Assembly: GCF_052857255.1 (NCBI RefSeq)
Contig: NC_135497.1
Location: 195,458,006-195,522,005, forward strand
Direction: 5' to 3'
Source: Amblyomma americanum
Lineage: Eukaryota; Arthropoda; Arachnida; Ixodida; Ixodidae
DNA: 64,000 nucleotides
Part shown: positions 1 through 12,230 of the stretch, in pieces
Layout of the letters: every line of letters starts with the position of its first letter
Position numbering within the stretch: the stretch's first letter is position 1
Position numbers and translations under genes: made by a program
Notes under the pieces: generated by a model
The model's database searches: none
Told to the model about the DNA's origin: nothing
The model's input: the letters and a program-made list of their open reading frames with translations, nothing else

Positions 1-555
1 AAATGAAAGTTAGACGGGCACCTGTTGATTGTCCAGACTGGGAGGAGCAATTGTCTCTGTCTGAATTAAAATAAGATGAATGCATGATTTCGCCATTTTG
101 CGTTAACCTGTCGCTTGCATCTATAGAGTCAAGTGTCAATGCTGCAAAATCATGAGATGCGAAATCGCAAGAATGGTGTTGCTGCTGAGCAGGGTCAGTG
201 CGAGAAGAGGATGCCGCCGTGGGTGCGATGCTTGTGCGATCGCTCCGTGCTGACAGGTTTCGTGCTAAGTCTGACAAAAATTAAGTCCAAAACAGTACTA
301 TCATTTTGCAACATAATATGGTTACTTGTCATGTGGTTACCTGTGGTTACCTGTAACATAATGGTGCTATCTGTCCGGAAGGAGCCCAGGTTGCTCAGAA
401 TGGGACATTTTGCACCATCGCTCAAATCGAACGATCTGAATAGGTGCAGTAAGAAAAGAGTTAAGGCTGATATCCTTTTGAAATGTGCTGGGCGCAATTT
501 GAAACTCTGCATCAAAATGACCTAGATAAGCAGCAGTCTTATGGAGCAGAAATTA

Positions 556-1139
556 TCTTGAAGGTGCACTAAAGAGGAATCTGAACTCTCCTTTTTACCG
601 CAGGAACTCTATCTACACATTCCGGGCATTGTTAGAAACTTCGAAATATTGTCCTGTGTGGCTGATTGCCCTAATTAGACCTGATGATCTGATTAAACGT
701 CCCGGCTCCCGCCCTTTTTTCAAATTAACGCAGTAGGTAGGCGGAGTCAACCAACGCGTGGAGTGCCTTTAAGCCAGTACAGAGGTGGCTTCGCTTTTGC
801 TTTTTAGGTTTCTGTGAATAAATAGTTTCAGTCACAGACAATATAGACGCAAATTAGGCCCACAGAAATAAAAATACAGGTGGACTATTTGATTTACCTA
901 TCACTCCGCTGATCGCAGAGCAGCAAGCTGCCATGGGACTGGCTGATGCGTTGGTTGACTCTTCCTACCGACTGCATTGAGTTCAAAAAAAGGCGGGAGG
1001 CGGGACGTTAAATCCGATTTAATTAGGGCAATCGGCTGCACGGGACAATAATTCGAAGTATCTAAGAATGCCCGGAACTTGTAGGTAGAGTTCCCGCGGT
1101 AAAAAGACGAGCTCAGATTCCTTTTTAGTGCATCTTTAA
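556..1139. mobile_element. Foldback (long terminal inverted repeat) element
   Basis: Two arms of about 210 bp, at roughly 558-775 and 925-1139, are near-complete reverse complements of each other around a ~150-bp unique centre. The outer ends read GTGCACTAAAGAGGAATCTG on the left and the complement of a close variant on the right. No coding capacity was seen. The structure fits a non-autonomous foldback DNA element or MITE lying in the upstream ODR4 intron. The flanks were not resolved well enough to name a target-site duplication, so the superfamily is open. Confidence 0.8.
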
Positions 1140-1415
1140 TTATTAGGATTGCATGCTTTGTTATATTTAGTGTATTTTAAGAGGAGTGAGAATCTAGTTC
1201 ATGAGATCGTCATGTGAAACATCTGTGTATCTGCTGTGGTCCTCGGGAGAATTATGGTGTGAGAGTAGGTTTAAAATGGGTTGTATTAAGGTAACAGTGG
1301 TAATTGTGATCCCCATGACTATTTCTTGTTTTCAGTCAAAATCTTGTGAAAGATGGAAAGAGTTATTCGCACAAATATAGTTTTGCTGTGAATGGTATTG
1401 TTTCTTTTTTAACGG

Positions 1416-1502
1416 TGGAAAACAGTGCAAGGAAACATGTATGGAAGGAAGAAAACACAGTGTTTATTTCCTCCCGTCCATATTTCCTAGTGCTCTTTTC
1501 CA
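1416..1502 (+). other. 87-nt near-continuous hairpin, miRNA-precursor-like
   Basis: The 43 bases on each side of position ~1459 pair almost end to end: TGGAAAA pairs with TTTTCCA at the base, CAAGGAAA with TTTCCTAG in the middle and AAAACAC with GTGTTT near the loop. Only about six isolated mismatches interrupt the stem. Pairing stops at the ends of the 87-nt unit, unlike the much longer foldback elements nearby. It lies in an ODR4 intron, on the transcribed strand. It could be an intronic miRNA precursor or simply a tiny palindromic MITE; no expression evidence is available here. Confidence 0.35.
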
Positions 1503-2309
1503 CTTTTTAGAGATAGACACTAACTAGTCCAATAACAGCCTTTATTACAGGTATTGTTTTGTTGCAAAAAAATAATTGAATGCCATATTAGTGGCTTAGT
1601 TTGCAAATGTTTCAGCTTTGATGAGGTTCAGAAAAAAAAAAAAAAGCATACCTTATTAAATAACTATATTCAGTGTAATGTACACCAACCTTTCTGTTGC
1701 AAGTTCAGTATTCTGGCAAGAGCTAGAAGATAGCAAATTTTGCTGATGAAACAATTACCATTTTACGAGATGAAATTCGGTGTTTCCAAAACTCTGGGCC
1801 TAAGGGTGTAGTTTCTTTTTCAAGCATTTGTCACTTCTCACACAGTCATATTAATAAACAGTATTTTAAAGTGGTGGAGTCTTTTATGGAACATCATTTA
1901 TGTATAAAATGACTCTATCCTGACTGTGTCATTTGAAACCTTCAGTGTAACACACCTAAGCTTGATAATAAAGATAAATGAAGCTAAGGAAAGCAAGGTA
2001 ATCATGTTTTGTCTTCGTTTATCTCAACCCCAGTGAAATAAGATGTTGCAAAGATAACCTTTCTTATTTTTTATATATATTGTTCAATTTCTGCTGCCAG
2101 TTGTTGGGTACTGTTCCTGTGGTGGCTCTTAGTGTGTGCTCAATGGCTGAGATCTCAGCATTGATAATGAGATCACTGACTGCACTGTATGAGTTATTAT
2201 AGGAGAGTTGAGGTTTTATTTTTTGGGGGTCGCTGTTGCAAGATGTGTACAAATCGGTAGTGAGGCTGCTTCCAGAGCAGTAATGATGTGCCTTTTTTTT
2301 GTGTCACAG

Positions 2310-2447
2310 GACTGCGGCAGTGGTGGAGGCTCACCTAGTATCCAAGTTCAGGGGCCGACATCCTGTGGGGCCAGCATGTCCATAGTGGGGACCATTCAGT
2401 GCAGAGGGTTCGTGCATGCCAAGGCCACAGTTCAAGAAGCCGTTAAG
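2310..2447 (+). CDS. ODR4: ODR4 homologue, first exon seen in the window
   Basis: This is the first of five in-frame exons (2310-2447, 5650-5737, 12231-12437, 24689-24778, 26527-26594) that encode the last 196 residues of an ODR-4-like protein. In nematodes and vertebrates this family is an ER/membrane-associated factor that helps particular GPCRs, such as odorant receptors, reach cilia. The exon has a pyrimidine-rich acceptor (TGTGTCACAG) and donor GTCAGC and is phase 0 at both ends. It encodes 46 residues, including the stretch GTIQCRGFVHAKATVQEAVK, which corresponds to the family region just before a conserved Cys-Glu-Asp segment. The N-terminal half of the protein, normally about 250 residues, must lie upstream of the window. 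The identification rests on recalled family patterns, not on a search. Confidence 0.8.
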
Positions 2448-2936
2448 GTCAGCTCATGCACAAAAGCTTTTCAGTGTTAATCACAGCCTCCAAAATTTTC
2501 AGTGATACCACACAATTCCAAATGGCCACTGGGAGTATAGTTGTGAGACTGGCAGGAATACGCATGTGCACACAAAATACCTATCACTGCTAGTGCGGCA
2601 TATGCTAGGCTTGTTGAAATGTTCACATGTTAATGCTACAGACAATTCTGGAAAAAGCAGCATATCTCTCGAGAGAAGCACGACAATGTGGATAAGAGTA
2701 GGCATGTGTTGCTCCAAACTTTGGCGGAAAGGGCATGCGTGCAATAAAAGGGAAGAGCTGTGCACTTTGGCACATGCATTCTGCAGCTGTCTTCTTTCAT
2801 TTATTTTTTGTCTGTAGCTACTACATGTCAGTGAGAAGTTCCTGTTCAAAAATATATGCGGAAAAATGAACCATGGATTAGTTATGTGAAAACTATGGCA
2901 CAAATGTCAGTAATAGTGAAAGGTGCTTTGTGTGTA

Positions 2937-3662
2937 CAGTCAAACCTTGTTATAACGAACACGAATAGTATGAATTATTGGTATATAATACTGGTCCTAA
3001 ATATTTTTAACAAACACGTGTATTCGGTACGTTATATGTCGAACGTGGTTCGCCAAAGTGGGCGGCAGGCTTTGCCTCACTACATGGATAACTGGCGGTG
3101 GTGCTGCAAGCGTTCGTGCTATTGTTCACGCTTTATCTCGCATTTGCCAGCAGCGCCACAGAAGATACTGCACTGCGAACAGCTAGTAGCCGTGAGGTCG
3201 ACACCTCTTTGTGCCTCTCGCACCTGTCGATACTGCCCCGGAACCAGCGACACGGTCGGCTGTTGTAGCTTTCCAGCAGCCATCCTCTGTTCACACTGAA
3301 TGTCTCAGAGCGGAGGTGGTGAAAACGGTGATAGCGTTAGTCCTGGTGTCAAGTTTTTTTATGAAACACCTCTGTAATTCAAGGAAGCCACCCTAGTTGG
3401 CGTTTGACCTGCCGCTGCTGCGTGCTATGAGGGGAAGCCGATCTAGCTAGCATTTTCCGCTCGGTTTGTGGCCTCCGCAGTCACCGCCAGTGGCTTCGAA
3501 ATGAGGCTAAAGCTATGAAGAGGTCTCTCCCAGTTGCCGTTCTTTTGCTGACTAAATTTCGCTTCTTCAGCTTGAGTTTTTCGCAAAATTTTTTAATATG
3601 AATTTCGGCTATATCAAACTGTATTATGATTTTTGCCTATTTCCTACAGTGAGGTTTCACTG
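2937..3662. mobile_element. pogo/Tigger-type MITE with TA target duplication
   Basis: The left end reads CAGTCAAACCTTGTTATAAC and the right end ends in GTGAGGTTTCACTG, giving a short imperfect terminal inverted repeat. Both ends are flanked by TA (2935-2936 and 3663-3664), as expected for pogo and Tc1/mariner superfamily insertions. Internal motifs of the type CGATATA/GCTATATCAAACTG near both ends recur in a second copy on the - strand at 22740-23316 plus 20143-20240. No transposase reading frame survives. Confidence 0.65.
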
Positions 3663-4555
3663 TATTTATTTTGTTGCGTTTCTCAGTGGCCCTCCTGGCT
3701 AGTTGGCACAATTGTCACAAGTTGAAAGGCATCGCTTATTCTTAAGCCCACATGCAGCTTTTACTGCACCTGATGTGTCTAAAAATTTTGGTATAAATAC
3801 AGTGCGTATATGACTAGAAATTCTAGTATAATTACTGTAAAAATTTATATGTTGCTACATATGATGCGAAGTTTTACAGTATACCTGACTGATAATAACT
3901 TTGTCGGTCAGTGCTGCCTGGGTAAATAAAGCTTTATCATGTAAGCACATGATGTGGGTAGTTTAAAGGCTGCAATAAACTTTTATAAACTTTTTGCTTT
4001 TTTTGTATCTGTAGTTAACTTTATTTTGGCATACTAGTACAGACAAATGGGAACGTGTAGACTCTATGACTCACTAGGCGAGACTTTCAGTATTTGTGTT
4101 TTTAGCATAACTAATTTTATTCGAGTGAAAATACTGTGATATTTATTGTTGGAAACATGGGCCCAGTATATGGTGAGGGCCTGTGTTTAAATTAGGAAGG
4201 ATATCTTGTAACATCAGAGCATTAATTATTTACAGATCTCAGCATTCTCCCAGTCTGTAGTGCTTCACACTTGTTATTCTTTCCTTGCTTGCTTATTCTT
4301 TCCTTGCTTAAGTGTTATATTCTGGTATTGGAAAGGTGTTGACCCCTGGTGACTTTCTATTTAATGTGTTTTTAAGGTTTTTAAGTACAGTGTTTGTCAG
4401 TGCTTGACCAGGTTGGCTTGTGAAATATTCGCAGCTTATAATTTCAACAGTGTGAGAAAAATTATGTTGTCTGAGGCATGGTTTAAAGCATCACCCTTGT
4501 TACATGTTTACAGTGCTTTAAATGTTTAATAATTTCAACTAATTTGGTTAGCAGG

Positions 4556-5438
4556 GCCATATTTACACGATTGTAAGTCGACTCGAATGTAAGTCGATCC
4601 CCCCACATTGCATGTCAGAAAGAAAAAAAAAGCGTGGCCGTGGCACATTCCAAAATGAAAATGTATTAGTCACTGGACTACTAATCCACACTTGTGCCAC
4701 CGTCATCACTAGTGCTGCCATCGTCATCGCTGCTGCATTCCCACAGCGTGTTGTTCTGACGTCGTCGTCCAGCGAAATCCTCCACTTCACAAACAACCAC
4801 ACCACAGCATCGCATGGAATAGCTGAAAATTTTGCCTTGCTGAAGCCGCTACGCCCGCATCACTCGTTAGAAAACATTGAGTTTGCAGCCTGGCCCGCAG
4901 TTGCATTTCTTCGTCATAAAGAATGACAGCCATCTTGAATGTAACCATGAACGAGTGCCGAATGCTTACGGCCCCTGAGCACAAAATGACGATTGATGAA
5001 GCACTACATTGGTAAACTGATGAAATGTGTCTGGCAGTCAAGTCAAATGCATCAAACAGAGCCAAAGAGAAACTATGCATGCACTGCGTCGGCTCTTGCA
5101 TCAGCTACTGACACTCCCCGGAAGTGCTGCCGTTCCGAGTGGCAGTGCCGCTGGGATTGGAACAGCAACCCTTCCATCAACTATCAACACTTTAATGAGC
5201 AAAGAAAAATGAAAAATCCTTCTGACCAAATGTGCAGAATAGCTGAATACTACAGGGTAGAGCATTAGAGCTAATGTAAAATTGCAACCATGCTGTAGCA
5301 TTACTGATATCTCATTTGTCTCGCCTTTTTTTATGGTGCCATGCTTTGGTTTCGATTGTAAGTTGACATCCCCCCCCCCCCCCCATTTCAGATTTTCAAA
5401 TAAAAAAAAAAAGGTCGATTTACAATTGTGTAAATTAG
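4556..5438. mobile_element. TIR element family A, copy 1
   Basis: The left end (ATTTACACGATTGTAAGTCG) and right end (TCGATTTACAATTGTGTAAAT) are inverted repeats. The same ends and interior occur in a longer copy at 57058-58386. Both copies carry a poly-C run next to the TIR and share an interior segment with GACGA/TCGTC-rich codons and the string GAAAATTTTGCC. On the - strand this shared interior could be the acidic, Asp/Ser-rich tail of a pogo-like transposase, so the copies look like deletion derivatives of a larger DNA transposon. Confidence 0.65.
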
Positions 5439-5649
5439 GCAAGCCTTTAAAAACAAACAAAAGAGTTAAAAGTATGAACAGTGCCTGTAGTATTTACTAT
5501 TTGCTAACTGTGCTTGTGTATGCATTTGTCACAGTGGGAAATGCATTGCGATTGTGTCAGTAGTTTTCATTTGACCTGGAAGTAGAGCTAGCACATAGTG
5601 ATGCACCCTAGTCTATATTGCTTGTCTAACTGCATATTGAATTATGTAG

Positions 5650-5737
5650 GCCATCAAGCAAGACGTCATTCGGAGCATCACTTCAAGATGCGAGATCCAG
5701 TGTGAGGATATGCTGCTCATAGAAGATGAACAGCATG
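5650..5737 (+). CDS. ODR4: ODR4 homologue, second exon in window
   Basis: The exon follows acceptor TTATGTAG and ends at donor GTATGT. It opens in phase 0 after the previous exon and ends with one base of a split glycine codon. It encodes residues 47-75 of the window product, including SRCEIQCEDMLLIEDEQH. The R-C-E-x(3)-E-D-x-L-L pattern is the best ODR4 family signature in the window. The next in-frame partner is the exon at 12231. Confidence 0.8.
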
Positions 5738-7135
5738 GTATGTTGTTTCCTCTTCATTTCAGTGTGTGAAATATGGAAATGTCTTGCAGTCTGCATAGTG
5801 CCTATAACAAGGCACTCTCTTGGCCGGTGGCTCTTAGCCATTGATGTGTCAGAGACCCCGGAGCACTATTGATGGGGACTTGGGGTAGAGGTATTATAAT
5901 ATGAAAGTGGAGCCAGTTTATTTCTTTGTTTAGGTGTGTAATTTGAGAGTGAGTGTTGCTTTGTACATGGTTGTATAGATTTTCACTCCCCTATGCTTTC
6001 TTGCTATCCTCCTATATATGTTTTGCCTCCCTGTGTTTGATTATTTGGACTTTCTTGTGGCACCGCGACATGCCCCATAGACTGTACAAGAGTGACTGAA
6101 ATTTTGGACGCATCCCAACTGATTGCTCGATTTTTCGGACCTCATTTGCACTCGCTGCACAGCACCACCGCTATATGATGTGTTCAGTGGAACCTTGTTT
6201 CTTCCGACTTCAATGGCGATCAAAAACTTGACCGAATAATATGGAATCCAAGCTAAAAGGGAGCCTCTTAAGTGGTGGAGCTGATATTCTCCGCAGGTTG
6301 GCGCACTGCGCACACATTGTTGCGAGCTGGTATCATTCTTAGACGTCGTCCTGCTAACATATTTTTAACTGTAGTTGCAGTTCGTGGAAGTCATCTTTTA
6401 CAAGTCTTTTCGTTCCGGATACACGAAGAGGCTGCAGTGAAGCGTGTGGGAGGGGTGCCGCTTTAGAGAGATGGCGAACGGGAGAAAATGGCAGTGACTT
6501 TCAAAGCGAGGATCTCATAACTGCTACAAAACACACCGTAGCCCCGAATTTGGCATTTTGATGACATGCAAAACACCTGTCATTGTACAGAAGCCACCAC
6601 AGTGTGCATATGGTAACATATCGCTGATTCTAAGGTTTGTTTTCGGCTCTGTTCCCTAGGCTTAATTACGAAATTTAAGCCAGTGCTGATGGCGCGCTTG
6701 CTTCAGCCGTTTGTTGGTTTTTTCTTATCTTTATCGCCGTCTTTGCCATAAAGTTTTGAGACCTCTGTACGATGGGCGCGATCCAGTTCCCACAACGATG
6801 GGCTTGCTTTCACGTTCTGTACTTTGTCACAACCTGTAGGTTCATCCGTGATGTGCCGATGGCAGTACAGCCATTGAACAATTTGCTCGTGAAAGCGGTC
6901 ATTGCCCGTTGTTTGCGCTCTTTACACGCGACAAGTTTTTGAGTCTTGCGAAACTTCGGGATGTGCACAAAGCTACCGATAGTTTCCTTCACCATATTGG
7001 CAATTAGAAGTTTAAGTAAAATGGTTTTTTGGGTGAAATGATTTCTTCTGATGTTTTCTCTGTCCCTTGAAAGTCCGAAAAATCGGTCGGTGGCTTTTTC
7101 TACTGGCTACAGATAAAGTGCTTAAGATTATTGAG

Positions 7136-7300
7136 TTTCTTACTATTAACTATAGGGAAAGCTGGCGGCTGTGCCTTCATCCACCAAGGATGCCTGGTGC
7201 ATTCTGGGAAGACGGCTTTGGATTGACATCTGGTGGCTTGTTGACTGTTCTGTGGATTGGATTTCTTGGTTGTTCAGTTTTGTTTTCATTGATGTTTTGT
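7136..7300. mobile_element. Family D TIR element, left end only
   Basis: The segment starts AGTTTCTTACTATTAACTA and continues with GGGAAAGCTGGCGGC, matching the left end of the complete element at 41152-41829 and part of its interior (ACCAAGGATG versus ACCATGGGAG). No matching right terminus was found downstream, so the boundary is approximate and the copy is probably truncated. Confidence 0.45.
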
Positions 7301-8086
7301 CAGCTTTGTGGTGGTGTAGTTATCTAGCTATGCATGCAGTTCATTTGAGGGCTGAAGCATATGAAGGCTGCAGTAACTGTACTGCAGCGAATATGGTCAC
7401 CATAAAGAATGCACAGGTACAGTAACTGTGCTTCTGTGTGGTAGAATTCACGGATGTAATCTGTTTTCATTGTGCGTCTATCATTTCACGTGACGTCGTG
7501 CATGAGGTTACCTGCCTGTGTCGTGTTTCTAGCTGTACGATTGAGAAACGGAAATAATCTGTTGTTTTCTCCCTTTGGTGCGCGCTTCCGTGAGAAACTA
7601 GCAACGGCGACCAAACTTTACATTGTTTACATCAAAAATAATAATGACTGCTGGGAAAGCTCCTAGTTGTTTTATTTTCGAAAACAATGCACATGTTTGC
7701 CAATCTGTTTTTTTTCTTCTTGCGTATGCACAGATGATACCATTTTAGTGAAGAGCGTATTCATGAGCTCCTCTGGATGATAAGCACAAGCTCGTGGTTG
7801 ATTTCAGCCTGGGTCAGAAAAGGATGAAAAAATGCTTCGGTGTGACAAACGGGGATGAGACGACGGACGAAAACACATCATAAAGTGTGCTTTCTTCATC
7901 GTCTTGTCCATGTTTGCCACGCTGAAGCACTTTTTCAAAATGGATCTCCAACTGGCCTACAACACAGTCTTGCTAAGCAGAAAGGTTGCATGTATCAGCA
8001 CGAACATAGCTGTCCACCTCTCTTGTGCCCGTTTTATGTTGCGCTTTCTTATTACCAAAACCATGCACCGACTAGTCCAGCAACTA

Positions 8087-8850
8087 CAGTCGTGTCTTGT
8101 TAATATGGACACTTTGGTTCCTGAGTAAAAGTGCCCATACAACGAGTCGTTCGTAATAACGAATCACGAAGAAAACAAAAAATAAATATGAAAAAAAAAC
8201 TTTATGATTACGGACTGCTTCTCTGCATAGCGGCGGGCAGTGAAGTGGAAATCGAGCAACCTTGGGAGCTCCAGGTACATTATTCGTGTCGCCGTTATCT
8301 GTGAAATCATGCGGTGCAAATTTTATCACGTTTAGAGTGCCTAGTGGTCCATGAGACGCATGATGGCGCCTCTTGGAGTGATGTAGCATTTCCTGCTACG
8401 ACTGTTCACATCCCAAGAACTCTGTACTCACTTGGCTGGCAGCTACTGAAAGTGGTCTTAAACTTAGCACATAGAAGGAATTTTTTCAGCAGCCATTCAT
8501 GCGATGTGGCAAATGGTAAGGCACATTGCTGCTGTAATTCATGAAACCGTAGACAAGCAAAAAGACCTTTACGGGGGCATTTGCACTTTCACACTGCCTT
8601 TGGCTGGTGTTCTGCACTCAGAATACCAAGGGCGGAAAGTCTGGCTGAGTCACTCGGGATTTTGTTCTCATTGTTGTCCATATTAACGGAACAAAAATAC
8701 ATGGGCCCCAATGGGCTCCATACATTTTCACCCTGTCCATTGTCCAGACAGTGAGTTTCCGTATTGACAAGGCGTAAATACATTGAAAAAGTTTGGTCCC
8801 CAGAAAAATTGTCCATAATTTCAGTCATCCATGTTAACGGGGCACGACTG
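8087..8850. mobile_element. pogo/Tigger-type MITE, family C
   Basis: The termini are CAGTCGTGTCTTGTTAATA on the left and GTTAACGGGGCACGACTG on the right, an inverted repeat with few mismatches. TA dinucleotides flank the unit at 8085-8086 and 8851-8852. The length is 764 bp and no transposase ORF is present. The CAGT terminus and TA duplication suggest mobilisation by a pogo-like transposase. Confidence 0.7.
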
Positions 8851-9860
8851 TAGTTCTAATTGAGTACCTGCCACTTGCTTGTTGTAGGCCAGGCTTCCGG
8901 TTCCTAATTCATGTTTTTTTGCTTCACAAAATCTCTAAGCACAGTGCCTGGACATGGTTAGAGCTGGCACTTAGCATTTGTTAACAAGTTTCTCATAAAA
9001 GAGGGTTCGGGTAAGTTTCTCATAGCACAAGCCATAGCCTATGCACAAACTTGGGGTGCGAACCCGCTGTAGCGATAATTAACACTCTTTAGTGACAATT
9101 GTAAAATTAGAGAGGAAATTAAATTTGTTATTCAACGTGCATGCTCCAGCCTACAGGTTTTGCTACTGTTCAGATCTGACATCAGCCCAGGAGTTCGCGT
9201 CCATGCAAGCACCGCTGCAAATGTAAACACACTTTGGCTGTTCGGTGCAGTATTCGGGACAGCAACTCATGTAGAAGTCACTGGAAAACTTGGGCCACAA
9301 CTGCATTAAGGAAAGTACCCCTAAATGAGAGGAAGTTATTGTGCCAAAAATTAAACAAGAATCTAGTGCTGCTAGGAACTGTGCTGTTTGACCTGTAGTG
9401 TAGGCAGAAAGGAAATGGTGATATGTAAGACATGTATTTCTGGAACTTCCTTATTGGACTTAGCACTGCTGGCAAGGGATGGTCTGGAAATTCTGGGAGT
9501 TTCTGATGATTGCCTTTGCGTGCCATTTTCGCTCAGCAGTAATGTTGACACTATGACAAAGAGAAAACTTCAGACACCTGAATATATCTTGCAACATTGC
9601 ACATATTTATGACTGCCACACAGAATTCCTCTGCAACAAAAAAGTAGTCGTTTGTTAAAGCTTATCTTATTACTTAAACAAGAAGCTAATCACAAGATGA
9701 AATTATAAGCTTCAGAATTTTGATGTCTCTCTCTTGTTTAACATTGTCAAACATTAAAAAGCGATTGGAAAGTGATTGGTCAGCAGAGTAAAACAGAACG
9801 TGTGGACCATGGGCTATTGCTACCAACTGCTTTTTTTTTATGTTGTATCCTGCTATAGTC

Positions 9861-10046
9861 GGGGTCTGTTTGAGAAATTAATGTATGCATGTCTGCTGCG
9901 GGTATTCTGGTAGCCTACCAAGTTGCAACTGCTTTAGTTAGATAGCAAATTAAGGGGTCTGTTTGAGAAATTAATGTATGCATGTCTGCTGCGGGTATTC
10001 TGGTAGCCTACCAAGTTGCAACTGCTTTAGTTAGATAGCAAATTAA
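9861..10046. repeat. Perfect 93-bp tandem duplication
   Basis: The unit beginning GGGGTCTGTTTGAGAAATTA occurs at 9861-9953 and again at 9954-10046, with no difference seen by eye. It is either a very recent duplication in an ODR4 intron or an assembly artefact. Confidence 0.9.
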
Positions 10047-11280
10047 TTAATGTAGTTTTAAAAAAATGTCAAGTATGGACTTCAGAATGCATTGGATTCA
10101 TTGTGAAACATTTGGTTGTGGAAAGGAGCTGGCATCTCAGTTCACCTACTCAAATGCAAATTTCATCAAATTTGATTGCTAGTGATAACTTGTAACCTAC
10201 AAGGCTTTGCTTTTTTTCAGTTGGATAATGAATGACCTGTTGCAAAGTACATACTCATCGCTATGCATGAACCTGCACATAAAATGGTTCCATCACTTGC
10301 AACCTGTAAAAATGACGTGATGCAAAATTTAACTGCAATGGTATGTTAAAAATGTTTGTAATCACAGCTTGAAAGGAATGTTCATTTGATACTAATTCTC
10401 GTTACTTCATGAACAGCATCCACAGTTGCAGCAGTGCTGATGTTTATGCCACTGCTGTGGTGGCAGCTGCCCTCAACAATTGGCAGCAGCAGGTACTACA
10501 AGAGGCACTTTCATGGTAGTGCACTTCGCTTTGCTTGTAGCGTGTATGATAGTCTGCGATTTTAGCCATACATGCCCTCTGACCAGTGATGTTCCATGCC
10601 ATAACCAAAAATTCCCTTACTTAGACCCCAAAAATCACTATTTTCGCCACCCTTTCACTGCAGCAGTTTGGAAAATCCCTGCGTTTCTTTTTGCATTATT
10701 TTATAGCTTTTTTATTAATGCTTGCTGTTTGTCTGGATTATTGAAGGTGAAAAAGCAGGAATTTTCCAGTCAGTACTTATTGCATATGTTTATGTTTTCT
10801 TTTGCTGCACTGCACCTTGTGTTTCAAGCAGAGGTGACCCATTAAAAAAAAAAGGCTGTGCATTGAACGATAAGGCTAACACTATATATAAACTCAAGCC
10901 TTATTTAGTCAGAATGCACTTCTTGATGGAAGCCAAAAATATAAGCAAGAAAATGATTAGCACGGAATTGTATCTCAGTTGAAATGTCGTATAGGTCAGA
11001 GCTCTCAGCCTCCATTATGCAACTGAGGTTACCAGCAGAGAGTATCGCATCTCGCACGGGCACTGTGAGAAACATGCTATCAGAAACAGCACTGTATTTG
11101 CACCCGGTGCAAATAAGAGCGTAGAGACGCGAGATGGAACCACTTTCTTTTTGTTTTATTAATATTTGGAAGCCGACCTCCACAGCATCACCATCGTTAT
11201 TGATATGAATTAGTGGCAGTAATTTATCAAGTCAGTTTGCAAGATTTGTAGCCAAAAAAATAGCTCTTCTTAAAATTAAC

Positions 11281-11487
11281 CCGCCGTGGTGGCTCAGTGG
11301 TTGGCGTGCTTGGCCACTGAGCCAAAGAGCCTGAATTCAATCCCAGCTGCAATGGCCACATTTCAACAGAGGTGAAACGCCAAAGGTGCTATAGTGCTGT
11401 ACGATGTCAGTGCATGTTAAAGAAAATCCAGGAGCCCTCTGTTACCATGTCCTTCATAGCCCATATGTCGCTTTGAGACATTAAAGG
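11281..11487 (+). mobile_element. tRNA-derived SINE A (Ruka-like)
   Basis: The head contains an A-box-like TGGCTCAGTGGT and a diverged B-box-like region (ATTCAATCCC). The body has the family block CGATGTCAGTGCA and the tail GTCGCTTTGAGACATTAAA. The same blocks recur at 21777, 23517, 39798, 49563 and 55559. The copy is diverged and intronic. Confidence 0.75.
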
Positions 11488-12040
11488 GACCCTGAGGACA
11501 ACTGCATCCAAATATTGTTCTTGGTAACAATTGATTCTCTGGCTGTTTTTGGTCCTGTTGATGTTTGTCCAGCGGCGAGAGACTCATTTATCACCGAGAG
11601 ATTTGGATTTAAAAATCTTCCTGCCAGTCTATTCACACTCGTGACATCCTTGCCAAAAAGGACGTATTGCCACCGTTTTGAAGTGAATGCTGGTGTAATG
11701 TAGCCTCTATGGTTTGCACCAGAAAATTGGCGTCACCACGTGCATTTTACTAGTGAAATCAGCTGGCGATGGCAACTCCTGTATTTTGTTTTTTGGTCTT
11801 TTCTAGCTTCTGAAACCTCCATTTTCAGTTAGAATACTCTCCTTGTGATTAGGACACGGTTTCCTGTTCATACAGGCCAGCTTCTATTTCTCCTGTGTGT
11901 CCCTTTATACCCAATTCTGGACTGAAAATTTCTAGAAAAAGGGAAAATGAATAAAAGTAATGGACAAACATCCTTCTTTCTTTCACTAGAGAAGCGTACG
12001 CCGATATGCTGCGAGAGCAGACAGTTGTGTCGTGGTATAA

Positions 12041-12142
12041 AATCATCATCATCATCATCAACCTTATTACACCCACTGCAGGGCAAAGGCCAAAGGCCTC
12101 TCCCATGTCTCTCCAATTAACCCTGTTTTTGGCCAGCGCCAT
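12041..12142 (-). mobile_element. RTE-type LINE 3' end
   Basis: A (TCA)n tail at 12041-12060 is followed by CCCACTGCAGGGCAAAGG and CTCTCCAATTAACCCTG. The same block recurs at 42598-42710. Read on the - strand it encodes a short terminal segment of the type NRVNWRDMGEAF, typical of the C-terminus of RTE-like endonuclease/reverse transcriptases. This is a 5'-truncated copy just upstream of ODR4 exon 3. Confidence 0.55.
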
Positions 12143-12230
12143 GGTATAAAATAAAAATGAATATTTGGTTTTTAATTTTTTATTAATTTTTTTGGAGAAG
12201 TCACAGGTACCTAAATTTGTATGCTCAGAG

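Larger units (their letters stand above)
2448..5649 (+). other. ODR4 intron with two MITE-type insertions
   Basis: A 3.2-kb AT-rich intron. Apart from the pogo-like MITE at 2937-3662 and the TIR element at 4556-5438, which are listed separately, no exon-like or RNA-gene signal was seen. The stretch 3665-4550 holds nothing recognised. Confidence 0.6.
5738..12230 (+). other. ODR4 intron, 6.5 kb
   Basis: Contains a partial TIR element at 7136, a complete TA-flanked MITE at 8087-8850, a perfect 93-bp tandem duplication at 9861-10046, a SINE at 11281 and an RTE 3' end at 12041. The remaining stretches 5740-7130, 8855-9860 and 10050-11280 show only short shadow ORFs and nothing I can name. Confidence 0.6.

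Noticed and set aside
1..72. Open frame at the left edge (KVRRAPVDCPDWEEQLSLSE) as an upstream ODR4 exon
   Set aside because: The CPDW-type pattern faintly recalls the family, but possible donors at 53 and 59 leave phase 2 while the next exon needs phase 0, and a stop follows at once. It is not supported without transcripts.
133..525. Opposed ORFs of 130 and 106 codons
   Set aside because: Overlapping on both strands with no motif; adjacent to the foldback element and most likely chance frames.
4563..5101. Overlapping ORFs on both strands with acidic codons
   Set aside because: They lie inside a TIR element and recur in its second copy at 57238-57682 with disrupted frames, so they are transposon remnants and not genes.
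10417..10492. Exon-like segment between AG and GT inside an ODR4 intron
   Set aside because: Including it is unnecessary because 5737 joins 12231 in frame, and its translation (hydrophobic, then polar) has no counterpart at that position in the family.
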